Both the position numbers and the translations under genes were made by a program. The notes beneath the pieces are model-generated. The model saw only the letters and a list, made by a program, of their open reading frames with translations. It did not search any database and was not told the origin of the DNA. This document shows positions 1 to 6,386 of a stretch of DNA of 9,758 nt, piece after piece (the stretch's first letter is position 1; each line of letters begins with the position of its first letter). The stretch lies in contig CALPUC020000024.1 in assembly GCA_943326655.2 (NCBI GenBank), positions 1 through 9,758 of the forward strand. The letters run 5' to 3'. The stretch is from Rhodoluna limnophila. Lineage in GTDB: Bacteria; Actinomycetota; Actinomycetes; Actinomycetales; Microbacteriaceae.

Positions 1-736
1 AACCGGCTGGGTCTGATGCTGGAGAAGCCACGATGGTGGTGTACTCCATGGCACCGGCTTCTTCCAAAGCGCCTCTAACAGCGGCAATGGTCGAACCCTT
101 TTGGCCGATAGCCACGTAGATGCAGCGAACCTGCTTCTTCGGGTCTTTCGAAGCCCAGTTGGCCTTCTGGTTGATGATGGTGTCAACTGCGATCGCAGTC
201 TTTCCGGTCTGGCGGTCGCCAATGATTAGCTGGCGCTGTCCGCGACCAACTGGGATCATGGCGTCGATTGCCTTGATACCGGTTTGTAGCGGTTCGTGAA
301 CCGACTTACGAGCCATAACGCCTGGAGCCTGAAGTTCTAGAGCACGACGTGCCTCAGCCTTGATCTCGCCCTGGCCGTCGATTGGGTTACCTAGAGGGTC
401 AACCACGCGGCCGAGGAAGTTGTCGCCAACCGGAACGGAGAGAACTTCGCCGGTGCGGTGAACTTCCATACCTTCTTCGATGCCCTCGAAGTTACCGAGA
501 ACAACGGTACCGATCTCACGCTCGTCGAGGTTTAGAGCCAGACCCAGCGTGCCATCGGCAAACTTCAGTAGCTCATTCGCCATTGCGCCGGGTAGGCCTT
601 CAACGTGCGCGATGCCGTCGCCGGCGTCGATTACGTGACCGACTTCGGTGCGGCTGGCTTTGTCAGCTTCGTAAGAGTTAACGAAACCCTTTAGGGCATC
701 GCGAATCTCGTTCGGGCTAATCTTTAGATCTGCCAT
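1..736 (-). CDS. atpA: F1Fo ATP synthase subunit alpha, N-terminal part (3' end beyond the window)
   Basis: Non-catalytic nucleotide-binding alpha subunit of the F1 head, which alternates with beta to form the cytoplasmic hexamer. About 245 of the roughly 510-550 residues usual for the family are visible; the gene runs off the low-coordinate edge. The N-terminal beta-barrel region is followed by the nucleotide-binding domain, with Walker A GDRQTGKT at residues 173-180, almost the same position as in E. coli alpha. The stretch GRVVDPLGNPIDG just before it is also typical of the family. The ATG at 734-736 (read on the minus strand) has an AGAGGA ribosome binding site about 9 bases upstream and gives the expected start MADLKISPNEI. 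It follows atpH after a 32-base gap, so it is part of the atp operon. No frameshift or odd residue is seen. The identification is secure; only the C-terminal half is unknown. Confidence 0.98.
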   Translation of the reverse strand, partial: MADLKISPNEIRDALKGFVNSYEADKASRTEVGHVIDAGDGIAHVEGLPGAMANELLKFADGTLGLALNLDEREIGTVVLGNFEGIEEGMEVHRTGEVLSVPVGDNFLGRVVDPLGNPIDGQGEIKAEARRALELQAPGVMARKSVHEPLQTGIKAIDAMIPVGRGQRQLIIGDRQTGKTAIAVDTIINQKANWASKDPKKQVRCIYVAIGQKGSTIAAVRGALEEAGAMEYTTIVASPASDPAG

Positions 737-768
737 CTCGTGTTCCTCTTTTTCTTTGAATCAGCAGC

Positions 769-1572
769 TCAGGCGAGCTGCATCTTTGCTTGGTTAAGTC
801 GGGCAACAACGCTGCCGTCGATGATCTCTCCGGAAACCTGAACCTTTACACCACCGAGGATGCTTGGATCGATTTCCACGTTCAGGTTGATTTCCTGACC
901 GTAAGTTTTTGTGAGCGACGCTTCTAGCCGCTCCAACTGGCTATCGCTAAGCTCCGACGCCACGGTTACGTTGGCAACCAGACGGGAAGCGTAGGCCGAA
1001 ACCTGCTTGATGAAACCTTCTAACATCACTGCCAAACGAACGTTTCGTGCGTTAATGACGGCGTTACGTAGCAAAATCGAGGCAGCTTCGCTGACCTTGT
1101 TATTGGTAAGTGCGGCAATCAGTTCGAGTTTCGCGTCTACGCTAGCCTGACGCGAAGAGAAGGCGGTCTGAAGGTCTCGGTCTGAAGCAAGCGCCTGGTT
1201 AAAAGCGAAAAGTTCCGCTTCTAACTCTTCTAGCTTCTTGTCTTTAGCCACGATTCCAGCAATGGTAAATACGCCCAACTGGGTGAAGCCAGCGACTAGG
1301 TCGCCACCTTTAGACCAGCGGTAACCTGCCAGGGTATTGGCGAACTCAAGTGCTTCTTTAGAGACTGCTTTACCGAAAACGGCCTGCGTAAGAGCGGCTT
1401 TAGCCTTCTTCTCTCCGGAAGGGTCCGAAAGAATGTTACGCAACTGAACGGATGAGCCAATGGCCGCACCCATTCCGAAGATCTCTTCAGCGAACTTGAG
1501 GTCGGCCTTAGCCAGCGAGGGAGCTAGTGCTTCCTTCGCTAGTGCTAATGCCTGACGGGTTGAACTTGCCAT
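769..1572 (-). CDS. atpH: F1Fo ATP synthase subunit delta, long actinobacterial form with duplicated helical domain
   Basis: Delta links the top of the F1 hexamer to the peripheral stalk made by subunit b. The protein has 267 residues, against about 180 in E. coli. The C-terminal family signature is clear: IDPSILGGVKVQVSGEIIDG at residues 234-253, then a SVVARLNQ-type end. The extra length comes from a second copy of the N-terminal helical domain: residues about 26-83 align without gaps to about 116-173 at an offset of 90. Matching pairs include E30/E120, F32/F122, L44/L134, S49/S139, A57-K58/A147-K148, L61/L151 and V70-S71/V160-S161. Mycobacteria carry a comparable insertion, but there delta is fused to a b-type segment; here it is a separate protein after a normal atpF. 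The ATG overlaps the atpF stop by one base (TAATG), with only a weak AAGAAG upstream, so translation is probably coupled. The stop is TGA. Confidence 0.97.
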   Translation of the reverse strand: MASSTRQALALAKEALAPSLAKADLKFAEEIFGMGAAIGSSVQLRNILSDPSGEKKAKAALTQAVFGKAVSKEALEFANTLAGYRWSKGGDLVAGFTQLGVFTIAGIVAKDKKLEELEAELFAFNQALASDRDLQTAFSSRQASVDAKLELIAALTNNKVSEAASILLRNAVINARNVRLAVMLEGFIKQVSAYASRLVANVTVASELSDSQLERLEASLTKTYGQEINLNVEIDPSILGGVKVQVSGEIIDGSVVARLNQAKMQLA

Positions 1573-2132
1573 TACTTCTTTGCGCCTGCCTTATCGCCGG
1601 CTTCAAGCTCGCTTAGGAAGTCGTCGACTACCTTGCTCGCAACCTTGTCGCTAGCCAGACTTGCCCCGACCACGGCCGAAGCCAAGTCGATTGCCAGAGT
1701 GCCAACTTCAGCGCGAAGCGAAACTAGGGCTGCCTGACGTTCGGCTTCAATCTGCTGCTTCGCATTCGCGGTGATGCGGGCTGCCTCAGCATTAGCCTGC
1801 TCCTTCAACTCGGCAAGGATGGCTACACCCTCGGCGCGAGCCTGTTCGCGAATTGCTGATGCTTCGGCTCGTGAGTTTTCCTGAGCCTTGGCGATATCGG
1901 CAGTTTGAGTTGCCACCTCAGCTTGAATGCGTTCAGCTTCTGCCAATCGCCCTTCAATTGCTTCGGTTCTAGCGTCCAGGGTCTTCTTAAAGTTCGGAAG
2001 AACGCGGAACCAGAAAAATCCAAGCAGGATAAAGAAGACGACCGACGACCAAACTATGTCGTAAACCTCAGGGATGAGCGGATTCTTAGCTACTTCAGAA
2101 GTAGTTTCAGCCGCAAGGATCAGAGGGGTCAT
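1572..2132 (-). CDS. atpF: F1Fo ATP synthase subunit b
   Basis: Peripheral stalk subunit that anchors delta and F1 to the membrane part Fo. At 186 residues it has the usual length for an actinobacterial b. A short N-terminal segment of about 25 residues precedes one membrane helix at about residues 26-46 (rich in V, F, I, L and W). After it comes a long charged, Ala/Glu/Lys/Arg/Gln-rich helix (about 50-150) typical of the b coiled coil, with many RAEA, AEAERI and EAERQA-like repeats. The ATG at 2130-2132 is preceded by AGGAAAG (2137-2143) in the 19-base gap after atpE. The 3' end overlaps atpH by one base. It is a single b with no delta fusion and no second b-like gene nearby. The neighbours and architecture make the call secure. 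Confidence 0.97.
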   Translation of the reverse strand: MTPLILAAETTSEVAKNPLIPEVYDIVWSSVVFFILLGFFWFRVLPNFKKTLDARTEAIEGRLAEAERIQAEVATQTADIAKAQENSRAEASAIREQARAEGVAILAELKEQANAEAARITANAKQQIEAERQAALVSLRAEVGTLAIDLASAVVGASLASDKVASKVVDDFLSELEAGDKAGAKK

Positions 2133-2151
2133 TACACTTTCCTGACTTGAA

Positions 2152-2385
2152 TTAGGCGAAGATGAACGGGGTTGCTAGACCGATTAGGGCTAGAGCCTCG
2201 GTGAATGCGATACCGAGCCACATGGTGACCTGCAGTTTTGCTGCAAGTTCTGGCTGGCGTGCGATTGATTCGATGGTCTTTGAAACAACAAGACCCACAC
2301 CGATACCTGGGCCTACTGCTGCTAGACCGTAGCCGATTACGGCTAGGTTTCCGGTTAGTTCGGCGGTGATGTTAATTGCGTCCAC
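2152..2385 (-). CDS. atpE: F1Fo ATP synthase subunit c (c-ring proteolipid)
   Basis: Two-helix membrane hairpin that forms the rotating c-ring. It has 77 residues. Helix 1 contains the glycine-rich GPGIGVGL (25-32), the cytoplasmic loop carries the RQP motif (43-45), and helix 2 holds the proton-binding carboxylate Glu63 in AFTEALALIG. The sodium ligands known from the Ilyobacter c subunit are absent: the Gln of GxGQG is Val30, and the residue after the carboxylate is Ala rather than Ser or Thr. The ring is therefore predicted to carry protons. The start is GTG at 2383-2385, with an AAGGGA ribosome binding site about 8 bases upstream. The 44-base gap to atpB contains a small perfect hairpin, which may matter because c is needed in many more copies than the other Fo subunits. 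Confidence 0.98.
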   Translation of the reverse strand: MDAINITAELTGNLAVIGYGLAAVGPGIGVGLVVSKTIESIARQPELAAKLQVTMWLGIAFTEALALIGLATPFIFA

Positions 2386-2412
2386 TTTATATTTCCCTTC
2401 CGTGGTTTGAAA

Positions 2413-2426
2413 CTGGCGGTCGCCAG
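2413..2426 (-). promoter_or_regulatory. Small hairpin in the atpB–atpE intercistronic gap
   Basis: Read on the minus strand, CTGGC and GCCAG form a perfect 5-bp stem around the four-base loop GACC, extendable by an A-U and two G-U pairs on the outside. It starts 3 bases after the atpB stop and lies about 27 bases before the atpE GTG start. Only three T residues follow, so it is unlikely to be a strong terminator. A role in mRNA processing, stability, or separate high-level translation of atpE is possible, but not shown by the sequence. Confidence 0.4.
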
Positions 2427-2429
2427 CCT

Positions 2430-3272
2430 CTAGTGCTCATCTGCCATGGCCAACTGAATGTAGACCGTGGTCAGAAGAGTAAATACGTATGCCTGTAGGA
2501 ATGCCACCAAAATCTCAAACAGAGTGAAGGCGAAACCAAACAGGAATGTTCCTCCACCGAAGAGACGGGTTAGGCCGTCTACCTGCGATGAGAAGAAGAA
2601 GAAGTGCGTTGCTGAGAAACAGAGCACGAGCAAAAGGTGCCCGGCAATCATGTTCATCATCAATCGAAGTGCGAGAGTTACCGGGCGAAGAATGAAAGTC
2701 GAAAGGAATTCGATAGGTGTTACCAGAATGTAGAAAGGAGCTGGAACACCAGCTGGGAAAAGCGAGTTCTTGAAAAAGCCAAAACCGTGCTTTTTCATAC
2801 CGGCGTAGATAAAGGTCACGTAGGCGGCCAAAGCCAACACGAGTGGCAACCCGATTACAGACGTGCCGGAGATGTTTAGCGCTGGAATGACTCCGGTGAT
2901 GTTCATACCTAGGACTAAGAAGAAGATGGTTGTTAGTAGCGGAAGGAAACGATCTCCGTCCTTCTTGCCAAGCTGCTCGTGAGCGATGCTGGTGCGAACA
3001 AAGTTGAGTGAGATTTCGCCCATCAACTGGAAACGACTTGGAACAATCTTTCCAGTTTTGTAGGCCTTCTTAAAGGAGCCTGACCAAAGCCAAAAGAGAA
3101 CAATCAAAACGGTCAGGATTAGAAGGCGAATCATCATGATTCGATTTAGCTCAAATGGGGTTCCCTCGAAGAAAATTGCCTGAGGGAAAAACTCTCCAAT
3201 AGTCGGCGCATGAAAGCCGTCATCCGAGCCCGAAGACTCGCCTGATGATACCAGTGGGGTTAGAGCAAACAG
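2430..3272 (-). CDS. atpB: F1Fo ATP synthase subunit a, probable CTG start
   Basis: Stator subunit of Fo that forms the proton half-channels beside the c-ring. The essential Arg of the fourth-to-fifth helix region lies in LALRLMMNMIAGH, at residue 203 counting from CTG. The last helix contains EILVAFLQAYVF, matching the conserved Gln region of E. coli a. Several strongly hydrophobic segments fit a 5-6 helix protein. The first ATG (3135-3137) would give 235 residues and start inside the first membrane-proximal region. The reading frame continues 45 codons upstream with a sequence typical of actinobacterial a subunits: GFHAPTIGEFFPQAIFFEG, then TPFELNRIMM. No ATG, GTG or TTG lies in that frame before the TAG at 3294-3296. 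The CTG at 3270-3272 has AGGAG at 3279-3283, exactly 6 bases away, and gives 280 residues. The gene identity is certain; the start is inferred. The stop is TAG. Confidence 0.93.
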   Translation of the reverse strand: MFALTPLVSSGESSGSDDGFHAPTIGEFFPQAIFFEGTPFELNRIMMIRLLILTVLIVLFWLWSGSFKKAYKTGKIVPSRFQLMGEISLNFVRTSIAHEQLGKKDGDRFLPLLTTIFFLVLGMNITGVIPALNISGTSVIGLPLVLALAAYVTFIYAGMKKHGFGFFKNSLFPAGVPAPFYILVTPIEFLSTFILRPVTLALRLMMNMIAGHLLLVLCFSATHFFFFSSQVDGLTRLFGGGTFLFGFAFTLFEILVAFLQAYVFTLLTTVYIQLAMADEH

Positions 3273-3283
3273 AGTGAACTCCT
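3270..3283 (-). promoter_or_regulatory. Ribosome binding site and CTG start codon of atpB
   Basis: On the minus strand AGGAG (3279-3283) is followed by the six bases TTCACT and then CTG (3270-3272), which opens the atpB frame. Spacing and strength are ideal for a start. The frame downstream encodes the conserved N-terminus of subunit a, while the first ATG 135 bases further on has no comparable site. This decides the proposed start. Confidence 0.6.
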
Positions 3284-3311
3284 GGGTCGACTGCTAGTGG
3301 GAAGTTACTAA

Positions 3312-3320
3312 ATTCTAACA
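3312..3320 (-). promoter_or_regulatory. Candidate extended -10 promoter element for the atp operon
   Basis: In the 75-base gap between the atpI-like gene and atpB, the minus strand reads TGTTAGAAT: a TG-N extended element joined to TAGAAT, which matches five of six bases of the TATAAT consensus. No good -35 hexamer lies 16-18 bases upstream, which extended -10 promoters do not strictly need. A transcript would start near 3305, leaving a leader of about 30 bases before the atpB start. It may let atpBEFHA be expressed apart from the upstream block. There is no terminator between the two blocks, so read-through is also likely. Confidence 0.4.
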
Positions 3321-3347
3321 GTATGAAATGGCCAAAATTGGTGGTTT

Positions 3348-3755
3348 TTACTGAGACACCACAGGGATTTTGGAGGTGGTCACAACGTAGCCATCAACAG
3401 CCAGTGAGCCGAGGATAGAGGCGACTAGCGTTACAAAAAGCGCCACGCCATTCAGGCCCTCAATTCGGCTTAGCAAAGCCACTCCGAACATAAACAAAAT
3501 CATCTTCAAAAGCCAACCGCCGAGGACCACCGCGTAGAAACCGCCAAGGCTAAGTTTTGAACCAAACAGCACCGAAAGTGCGGTCAGGGTGACAAAAAGC
3601 AAAGCGATTCCGGATCCGGCGACGGCGCCTAGAAGACCTGGTAGCCCGGCCGCGAGAAAACCAATTGCCGAACCAATGATGGCTATCGAACCAATCAGCA
3701 GGGAACCGAGCTTCAAAACCTTTGCGAGCACCGTTTGTGGGTTATCGAATTGCAT
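3348..3755 (-). CDS. AtpI-like small membrane protein preceding the ATP synthase operon
   Basis: A 135-residue protein with four predicted membrane helices at about residues 17-37, 39-64, 71-95 and 102-124, and short polar ends. The third helix holds a buried charge (Lys84 in WLLKMILF), as in AtpI and related proteins. Its place immediately before atpB, after the wecA-type gene, is that of the AtpI-family gene of Actinobacteria (Rv1303 in M. tuberculosis). AtpI proteins are non-structural accessory factors that have been linked to c-ring assembly and possibly magnesium transport. The assignment rests mainly on position and topology, since the family is poorly conserved. The ATG overlaps the upstream stop by one base (TAATG) and has a GAGGTAGG purine-rich site before it. 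It is followed by 75 bases of non-coding DNA with a candidate promoter. Confidence 0.8.
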   Translation of the reverse strand: MQFDNPQTVLAKVLKLGSLLIGSIAIIGSAIGFLAAGLPGLLGAVAGSGIALLFVTLTALSVLFGSKLSLGGFYAVVLGGWLLKMILFMFGVALLSRIEGLNGVALFVTLVASILGSLAVDGYVVTTSKIPVVSQ

Positions 3756-4867
3756 TACTTACCTACCTCTACTTTTTGAAATTTGCGAAACAATAATGGC
3801 CAGATTGTATAGACTAGGGCCGCAGCTGTGCCGAAAATGGAGAACCCTATCGCCCATTCAAACGGAGCCAGGAAGAGCAATAAACATGCTGCTGAAATAA
3901 CCAGGGTCCAGATGTAGAAGACAATCACCGATCCGAGGTGGCCGTGTCCAAAATCTTGCAGGCGGTGATGGATGTGCTGGCGATCGGCGGCGAACGGCGA
4001 CTTTCCAGCACGAAGGCGCCTGAGCACGGCAAGAGTGAAATCCAAAAGCGGAAGTACGAGTATGGCCAAGGGCAAAATCATTGGCAGGAACGCTGGCATG
4101 AGATTGGATTGCGCGATGAAAACCGGATCAAGTTGCCCGGTAACCGACACCGCCGAGGTAGTCATAAGAAGAGCGAGAAGAAGCGCCCCGGAATCACCCA
4201 TGAAGATTTTTGCGGGTCGCCAATTGTGTGGCAGAAAACCGATGCACATGCCGATTACGATTGCCGAGATTAGTGAAGCCAAACTGAAGTAGTTGCTCGG
4301 CGTTGTCTGCTGAGCGAGTAAATAGGTATAGACAAAAAACGTAGTGGTGCCGATTAGAACAACGCCCGCAACAAGTCCGTCTAGCCCGTCGATGAAGTTG
4401 ACCGCGTTCATGATCAAAACGGTTAGGAAAACACTCACCACAAAAGACATGCCAAATGAACCGATGGTGATTCCACCAATCGGCAGGGAAACAATCTGAA
4501 CCCCGCTCCAAGCGAGAATGCCCGCAGCCACGAACTGACCGCCAAGTTTGAGCATCCAGTCGAGATCAAAAACGTCGTCGAGTGCTCCAAGAATTGCGAT
4601 GATGCTGGCAGCGACAACAACGCCAATGATGGGGCCACCCTGAACAAAAACTGATTTGAACCAACCGAGACTGGCTGCGATAGCCATGGCCGCCAAAAAG
4701 CCCACAAACATACCCAATCCGCCGAGGCGAGGAGTTGGAACAGAGTGTGAGTCCCTCGATCTAATTTCTGGGTAAATCTTGTATTTTCGGGTGAGCTTAA
4801 TGACGAAGTGAGTGGCCACGAATGTAACCACCGCCGTTATTGCAATCATCAACAGATAGGCGCGCAC
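3755..4867 (-). CDS. wecA: WecA/TagO-type undecaprenyl-phosphate N-acetylhexosamine-1-phosphate transferase
   Basis: Integral membrane enzyme of the MraY/WecA family, which moves a sugar-1-phosphate (usually GlcNAc-1-P from UDP-GlcNAc) onto undecaprenyl or decaprenyl phosphate, the first step of many cell-wall glycans. It has 370 residues with about 11 hydrophobic segments. Family motifs appear in order: PTPRLGG (44-50), the metal-binding ALDDVFDLD (95-103), NFIDGLDGL (157-165), MGDSGA (223-228), and the HIHH motif (298-301). This last motif separates WecA/TagO/Rfe from MraY. The position before the AtpI-like gene is that of M. tuberculosis rfe/wecA (Rv1302), which starts arabinogalactan linker synthesis there. 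The acceptor glycan in this organism is unknown. The start is GTG at 4865-4867, overlapping the tsaC stop by one base (TAGTG), with no strong ribosome binding site, so coupling is likely. Exact sugar specificity is not proven. Confidence 0.92.
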   Translation of the reverse strand: MRAYLLMIAITAVVTFVATHFVIKLTRKYKIYPEIRSRDSHSVPTPRLGGLGMFVGFLAAMAIAASLGWFKSVFVQGGPIIGVVVAASIIAILGALDDVFDLDWMLKLGGQFVAAGILAWSGVQIVSLPIGGITIGSFGMSFVVSVFLTVLIMNAVNFIDGLDGLVAGVVLIGTTTFFVYTYLLAQQTTPSNYFSLASLISAIVIGMCIGFLPHNWRPAKIFMGDSGALLLALLMTTSAVSVTGQLDPVFIAQSNLMPAFLPMILPLAILVLPLLDFTLAVLRRLRAGKSPFAADRQHIHHRLQDFGHGHLGSVIVFYIWTLVISAACLLLFLAPFEWAIGFSIFGTAAALVYTIWPLLFRKFQKVEVGK

Positions 4868-5520
4868 TAGTCGGCCATCACTACTTCGAAACCCTTACCG
4901 AGCACCTTCTTGATTTGTGCTATCGAAAGCACCCCAACCCGAACAACCTTGACTTTGCCTTCTTCGGTCAGATCCAAAATAGTCGACGGCTTCGCACTGG
5001 GAGCCGGCCCGCCGTCGAGGTAAACCCCGACCTTGGTTCCAAAGTATTTTTCAGCTTCGTCGATGTTGCTCGCGGCCGGTTGCCCGGTTAGGTTCGCGCT
5101 GGAGACTGCCAGAGGGCCTACCTCCTTAAGAAGTGCTAGTGCCAATTCGTTGTTTGGCATCCTCAGAGCAACGGTTCCTCGAGTTTCGCCGAGATCCCAA
5201 TTTAGTGAAGGTTGTGATTGAAGAATAATGGTGAGCGCTCCCGGCCAGAACTTCTCGGCCAGCGTGAACGCCACCTCCGGCGGATTGCTGGTTAGAGCTC
5301 GCAAGGTGTCGAGACTAGGAATTAGAACTGGCGGAGGTGATTGACGGCCACGTCCTTTGGCCTCCAAGAGTGAGTTCACCGCAAACGCCGAGAATGCGTC
5401 GCAGCCGATTCCATAGACGGTGTCGGTTGGTAAAACAACTAGGCCGGCCCGAGCGATGGTTTGCTTCGCCTGGCGCATGCCATCTAGTAGCTCAGAGGTT
5501 ACCGAGGAATCAAATCTCAT
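4867..5520 (-). CDS. tsaC: L-threonylcarbamoyladenylate synthase (TsaC/Sua5 family)
   Basis: Makes threonylcarbamoyl-AMP from threonine, bicarbonate and ATP, the first step of the t6A modification at position 37 of ANN-decoding tRNAs. Counting from the upstream GTG at 5526, the family motifs are PTDTVYG (33-39), KGRGRQSPPPVL (57-68), FWPG (93-96), RMP (122-124), SSANLTG (142-148) and PSTIL (180-184). The length of about 217 residues fits the TsaC-like single-domain form, without the extra C-terminal Sua5 domain. Two starts are possible: GTG at 5524-5526 or ATG two codons later at 5518-5520. I chose ATG because AGGAG (5526-5530) lies 5 bases before it, whereas the GTG overlaps that site. The stop overlaps the next gene's GTG by one base. 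In M. tuberculosis this gene is sua5 (Rv1301). Confidence 0.95.
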   Translation of the reverse strand: MRFDSSVTSELLDGMRQAKQTIARAGLVVLPTDTVYGIGCDAFSAFAVNSLLEAKGRGRQSPPPVLIPSLDTLRALTSNPPEVAFTLAEKFWPGALTIILQSQPSLNWDLGETRGTVALRMPNNELALALLKEVGPLAVSSANLTGQPAASNIDEAEKYFGTKVGVYLDGGPAPSAKPSTILDLTEEGKVKVVRVGVLSIAQIKKVLGKGFEVVMAD

Positions 5521-5525
5521 TCGCA

Positions 5526-5530
5526 CTCCT
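5526..5530 (-). promoter_or_regulatory. Ribosome binding site of tsaC, overlapping the prmC stop codon
   Basis: On the minus strand the sequence TAGGAGTGCGAATG contains the prmC stop TAG, the site AGGAG that shares two bases with that stop, a 5-base spacer and the tsaC ATG. A ribosome terminating on prmC would sit on the tsaC start region, so reinitiation is likely. This arrangement is the reason to prefer ATG over the GTG inside the same stretch. Confidence 0.7.
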
Positions 5531-6386
5531 AGAAAGATTTATACGCAGTTGTGGCACGGTCACGACCGGTTAGATCCTGGTGGCTACCAATTTTGCTCCA
5601 ACCATCCGTCTGAAACAAGTCTGCCACGATTTGACCTTGGGAATCGGCGTGCTCAACGACCAAAAAGCCACCCGACTTCAAAAGCTGTCTGGCCCGTTTA
5701 CTAACAACCCTCATGATGTCCATGCCGTCCAGACCGCCGTAGAGGGCTAATTTGGGCTCGTGAAGCTGTACCTCGACGTCGACCGGAATTGCTCCGGTTG
5801 GGATATAAGGCGGGTTCGAGACAACCACATCAACTCGGCCGGCGAGCTCAGCGAATAGCTGATGATCATCCGCGATGTCGCCCATAACTAACTCAACTGC
5901 GCCCCCATTTGCGGAGATATTTCTGCGAAGTAGGTTTTCGGATGCTGGGTTTAGCTCCCAGGCGAAAACTTTGGAGTTTGGAACCTCGGTAGCCATCGAA
6001 ATAGCGATTGCCCCAGAGCCAGTGCAGAGGTCGACCGCGATGGGTTCGCCAGGTACCGCACGAAGCGCTTGAATAGCCAATTCGGTTACAACTTCGGTTT
6101 CCGGTCTGGGAATGAATACTCCGGGACCGACCTCAAGCGAGAGATTTCGAAAATAGCCAACTCCGGTTAGGTGCTGCAAAGGGATGCGCTCAGCTCTTTT
6201 GTTGAATAGATTCTCGATGCTTGTCGAATCTTCAACTTCAAAGTTGGTGATTGTTCTCGCCTGCAGTTCACCGCGAGAAATTCCTAGGACGTGTGCCGCT
6301 AAAAGTTCGGCGTCAACCTGAGCGGATTCGATACCCACCGAAGCGAGTAATGCGGTACCCCGAGCCAAAAGGTCGGCGAGCAGCAT
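5529..6386 (-). CDS. prmC: Release factor glutamine N5-methyltransferase (PrmC/HemK)
   Basis: Methylates the glutamine of the GGQ loop in class I release factors, using S-adenosylmethionine, and so raises termination efficiency. It has 285 residues. The N-terminal helical domain that grips the release factor includes PLQHLTG (69-75) and FIPRPETE (91-98). The SAM-binding motif DLCTGSGAIAI is at 119-129, and the NPPY catalytic motif that holds the glutamine amide is at 191-194. The gene follows prfA, which encodes its substrate, with a one-base overlap (TAATG) and no strong ribosome binding site. It ends in TAG, a codon read only by RF1, the neighbouring product. All family hallmarks are intact and the length is normal. 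Confidence 0.97.
   Translation of the reverse strand: MLLADLLARGTALLASVGIESAQVDAELLAAHVLGISRGELQARTITNFEVEDSTSIENLFNKRAERIPLQHLTGVGYFRNLSLEVGPGVFIPRPETEVVTELAIQALRAVPGEPIAVDLCTGSGAIAISMATEVPNSKVFAWELNPASENLLRRNISANGGAVELVMGDIADDHQLFAELAGRVDVVVSNPPYIPTGAIPVDVEVQLHEPKLALYGGLDGMDIMRVVSKRARQLLKSGGFLVVEHADSQGQIVADLFQTDGWSKIGSHQDLTGRDRATTAYKSF

Noticed and set aside
382..681. 99-codon plus-strand open frame opposite atpA
   Set aside because: It is Arg/Cys-rich, has no recognisable motif, and lies fully antisense to strongly conserved atpA codons, so it is a shadow frame.
2383..2385. A sodium-translocating ATP synthase
   Set aside because: The c subunit lacks the Gln and Ser/Thr sodium ligands next to the Glu63 carboxylate, so a proton-driven enzyme is the better reading.
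3938..4292. Two overlapping plus-strand frames of 106-111 codons opposite the wecA-type gene
   Set aside because: Both are low-plausibility translations antisense to conserved membrane-protein codons, including the DSG and HIHH region. No ribosome binding site or family motif is seen.
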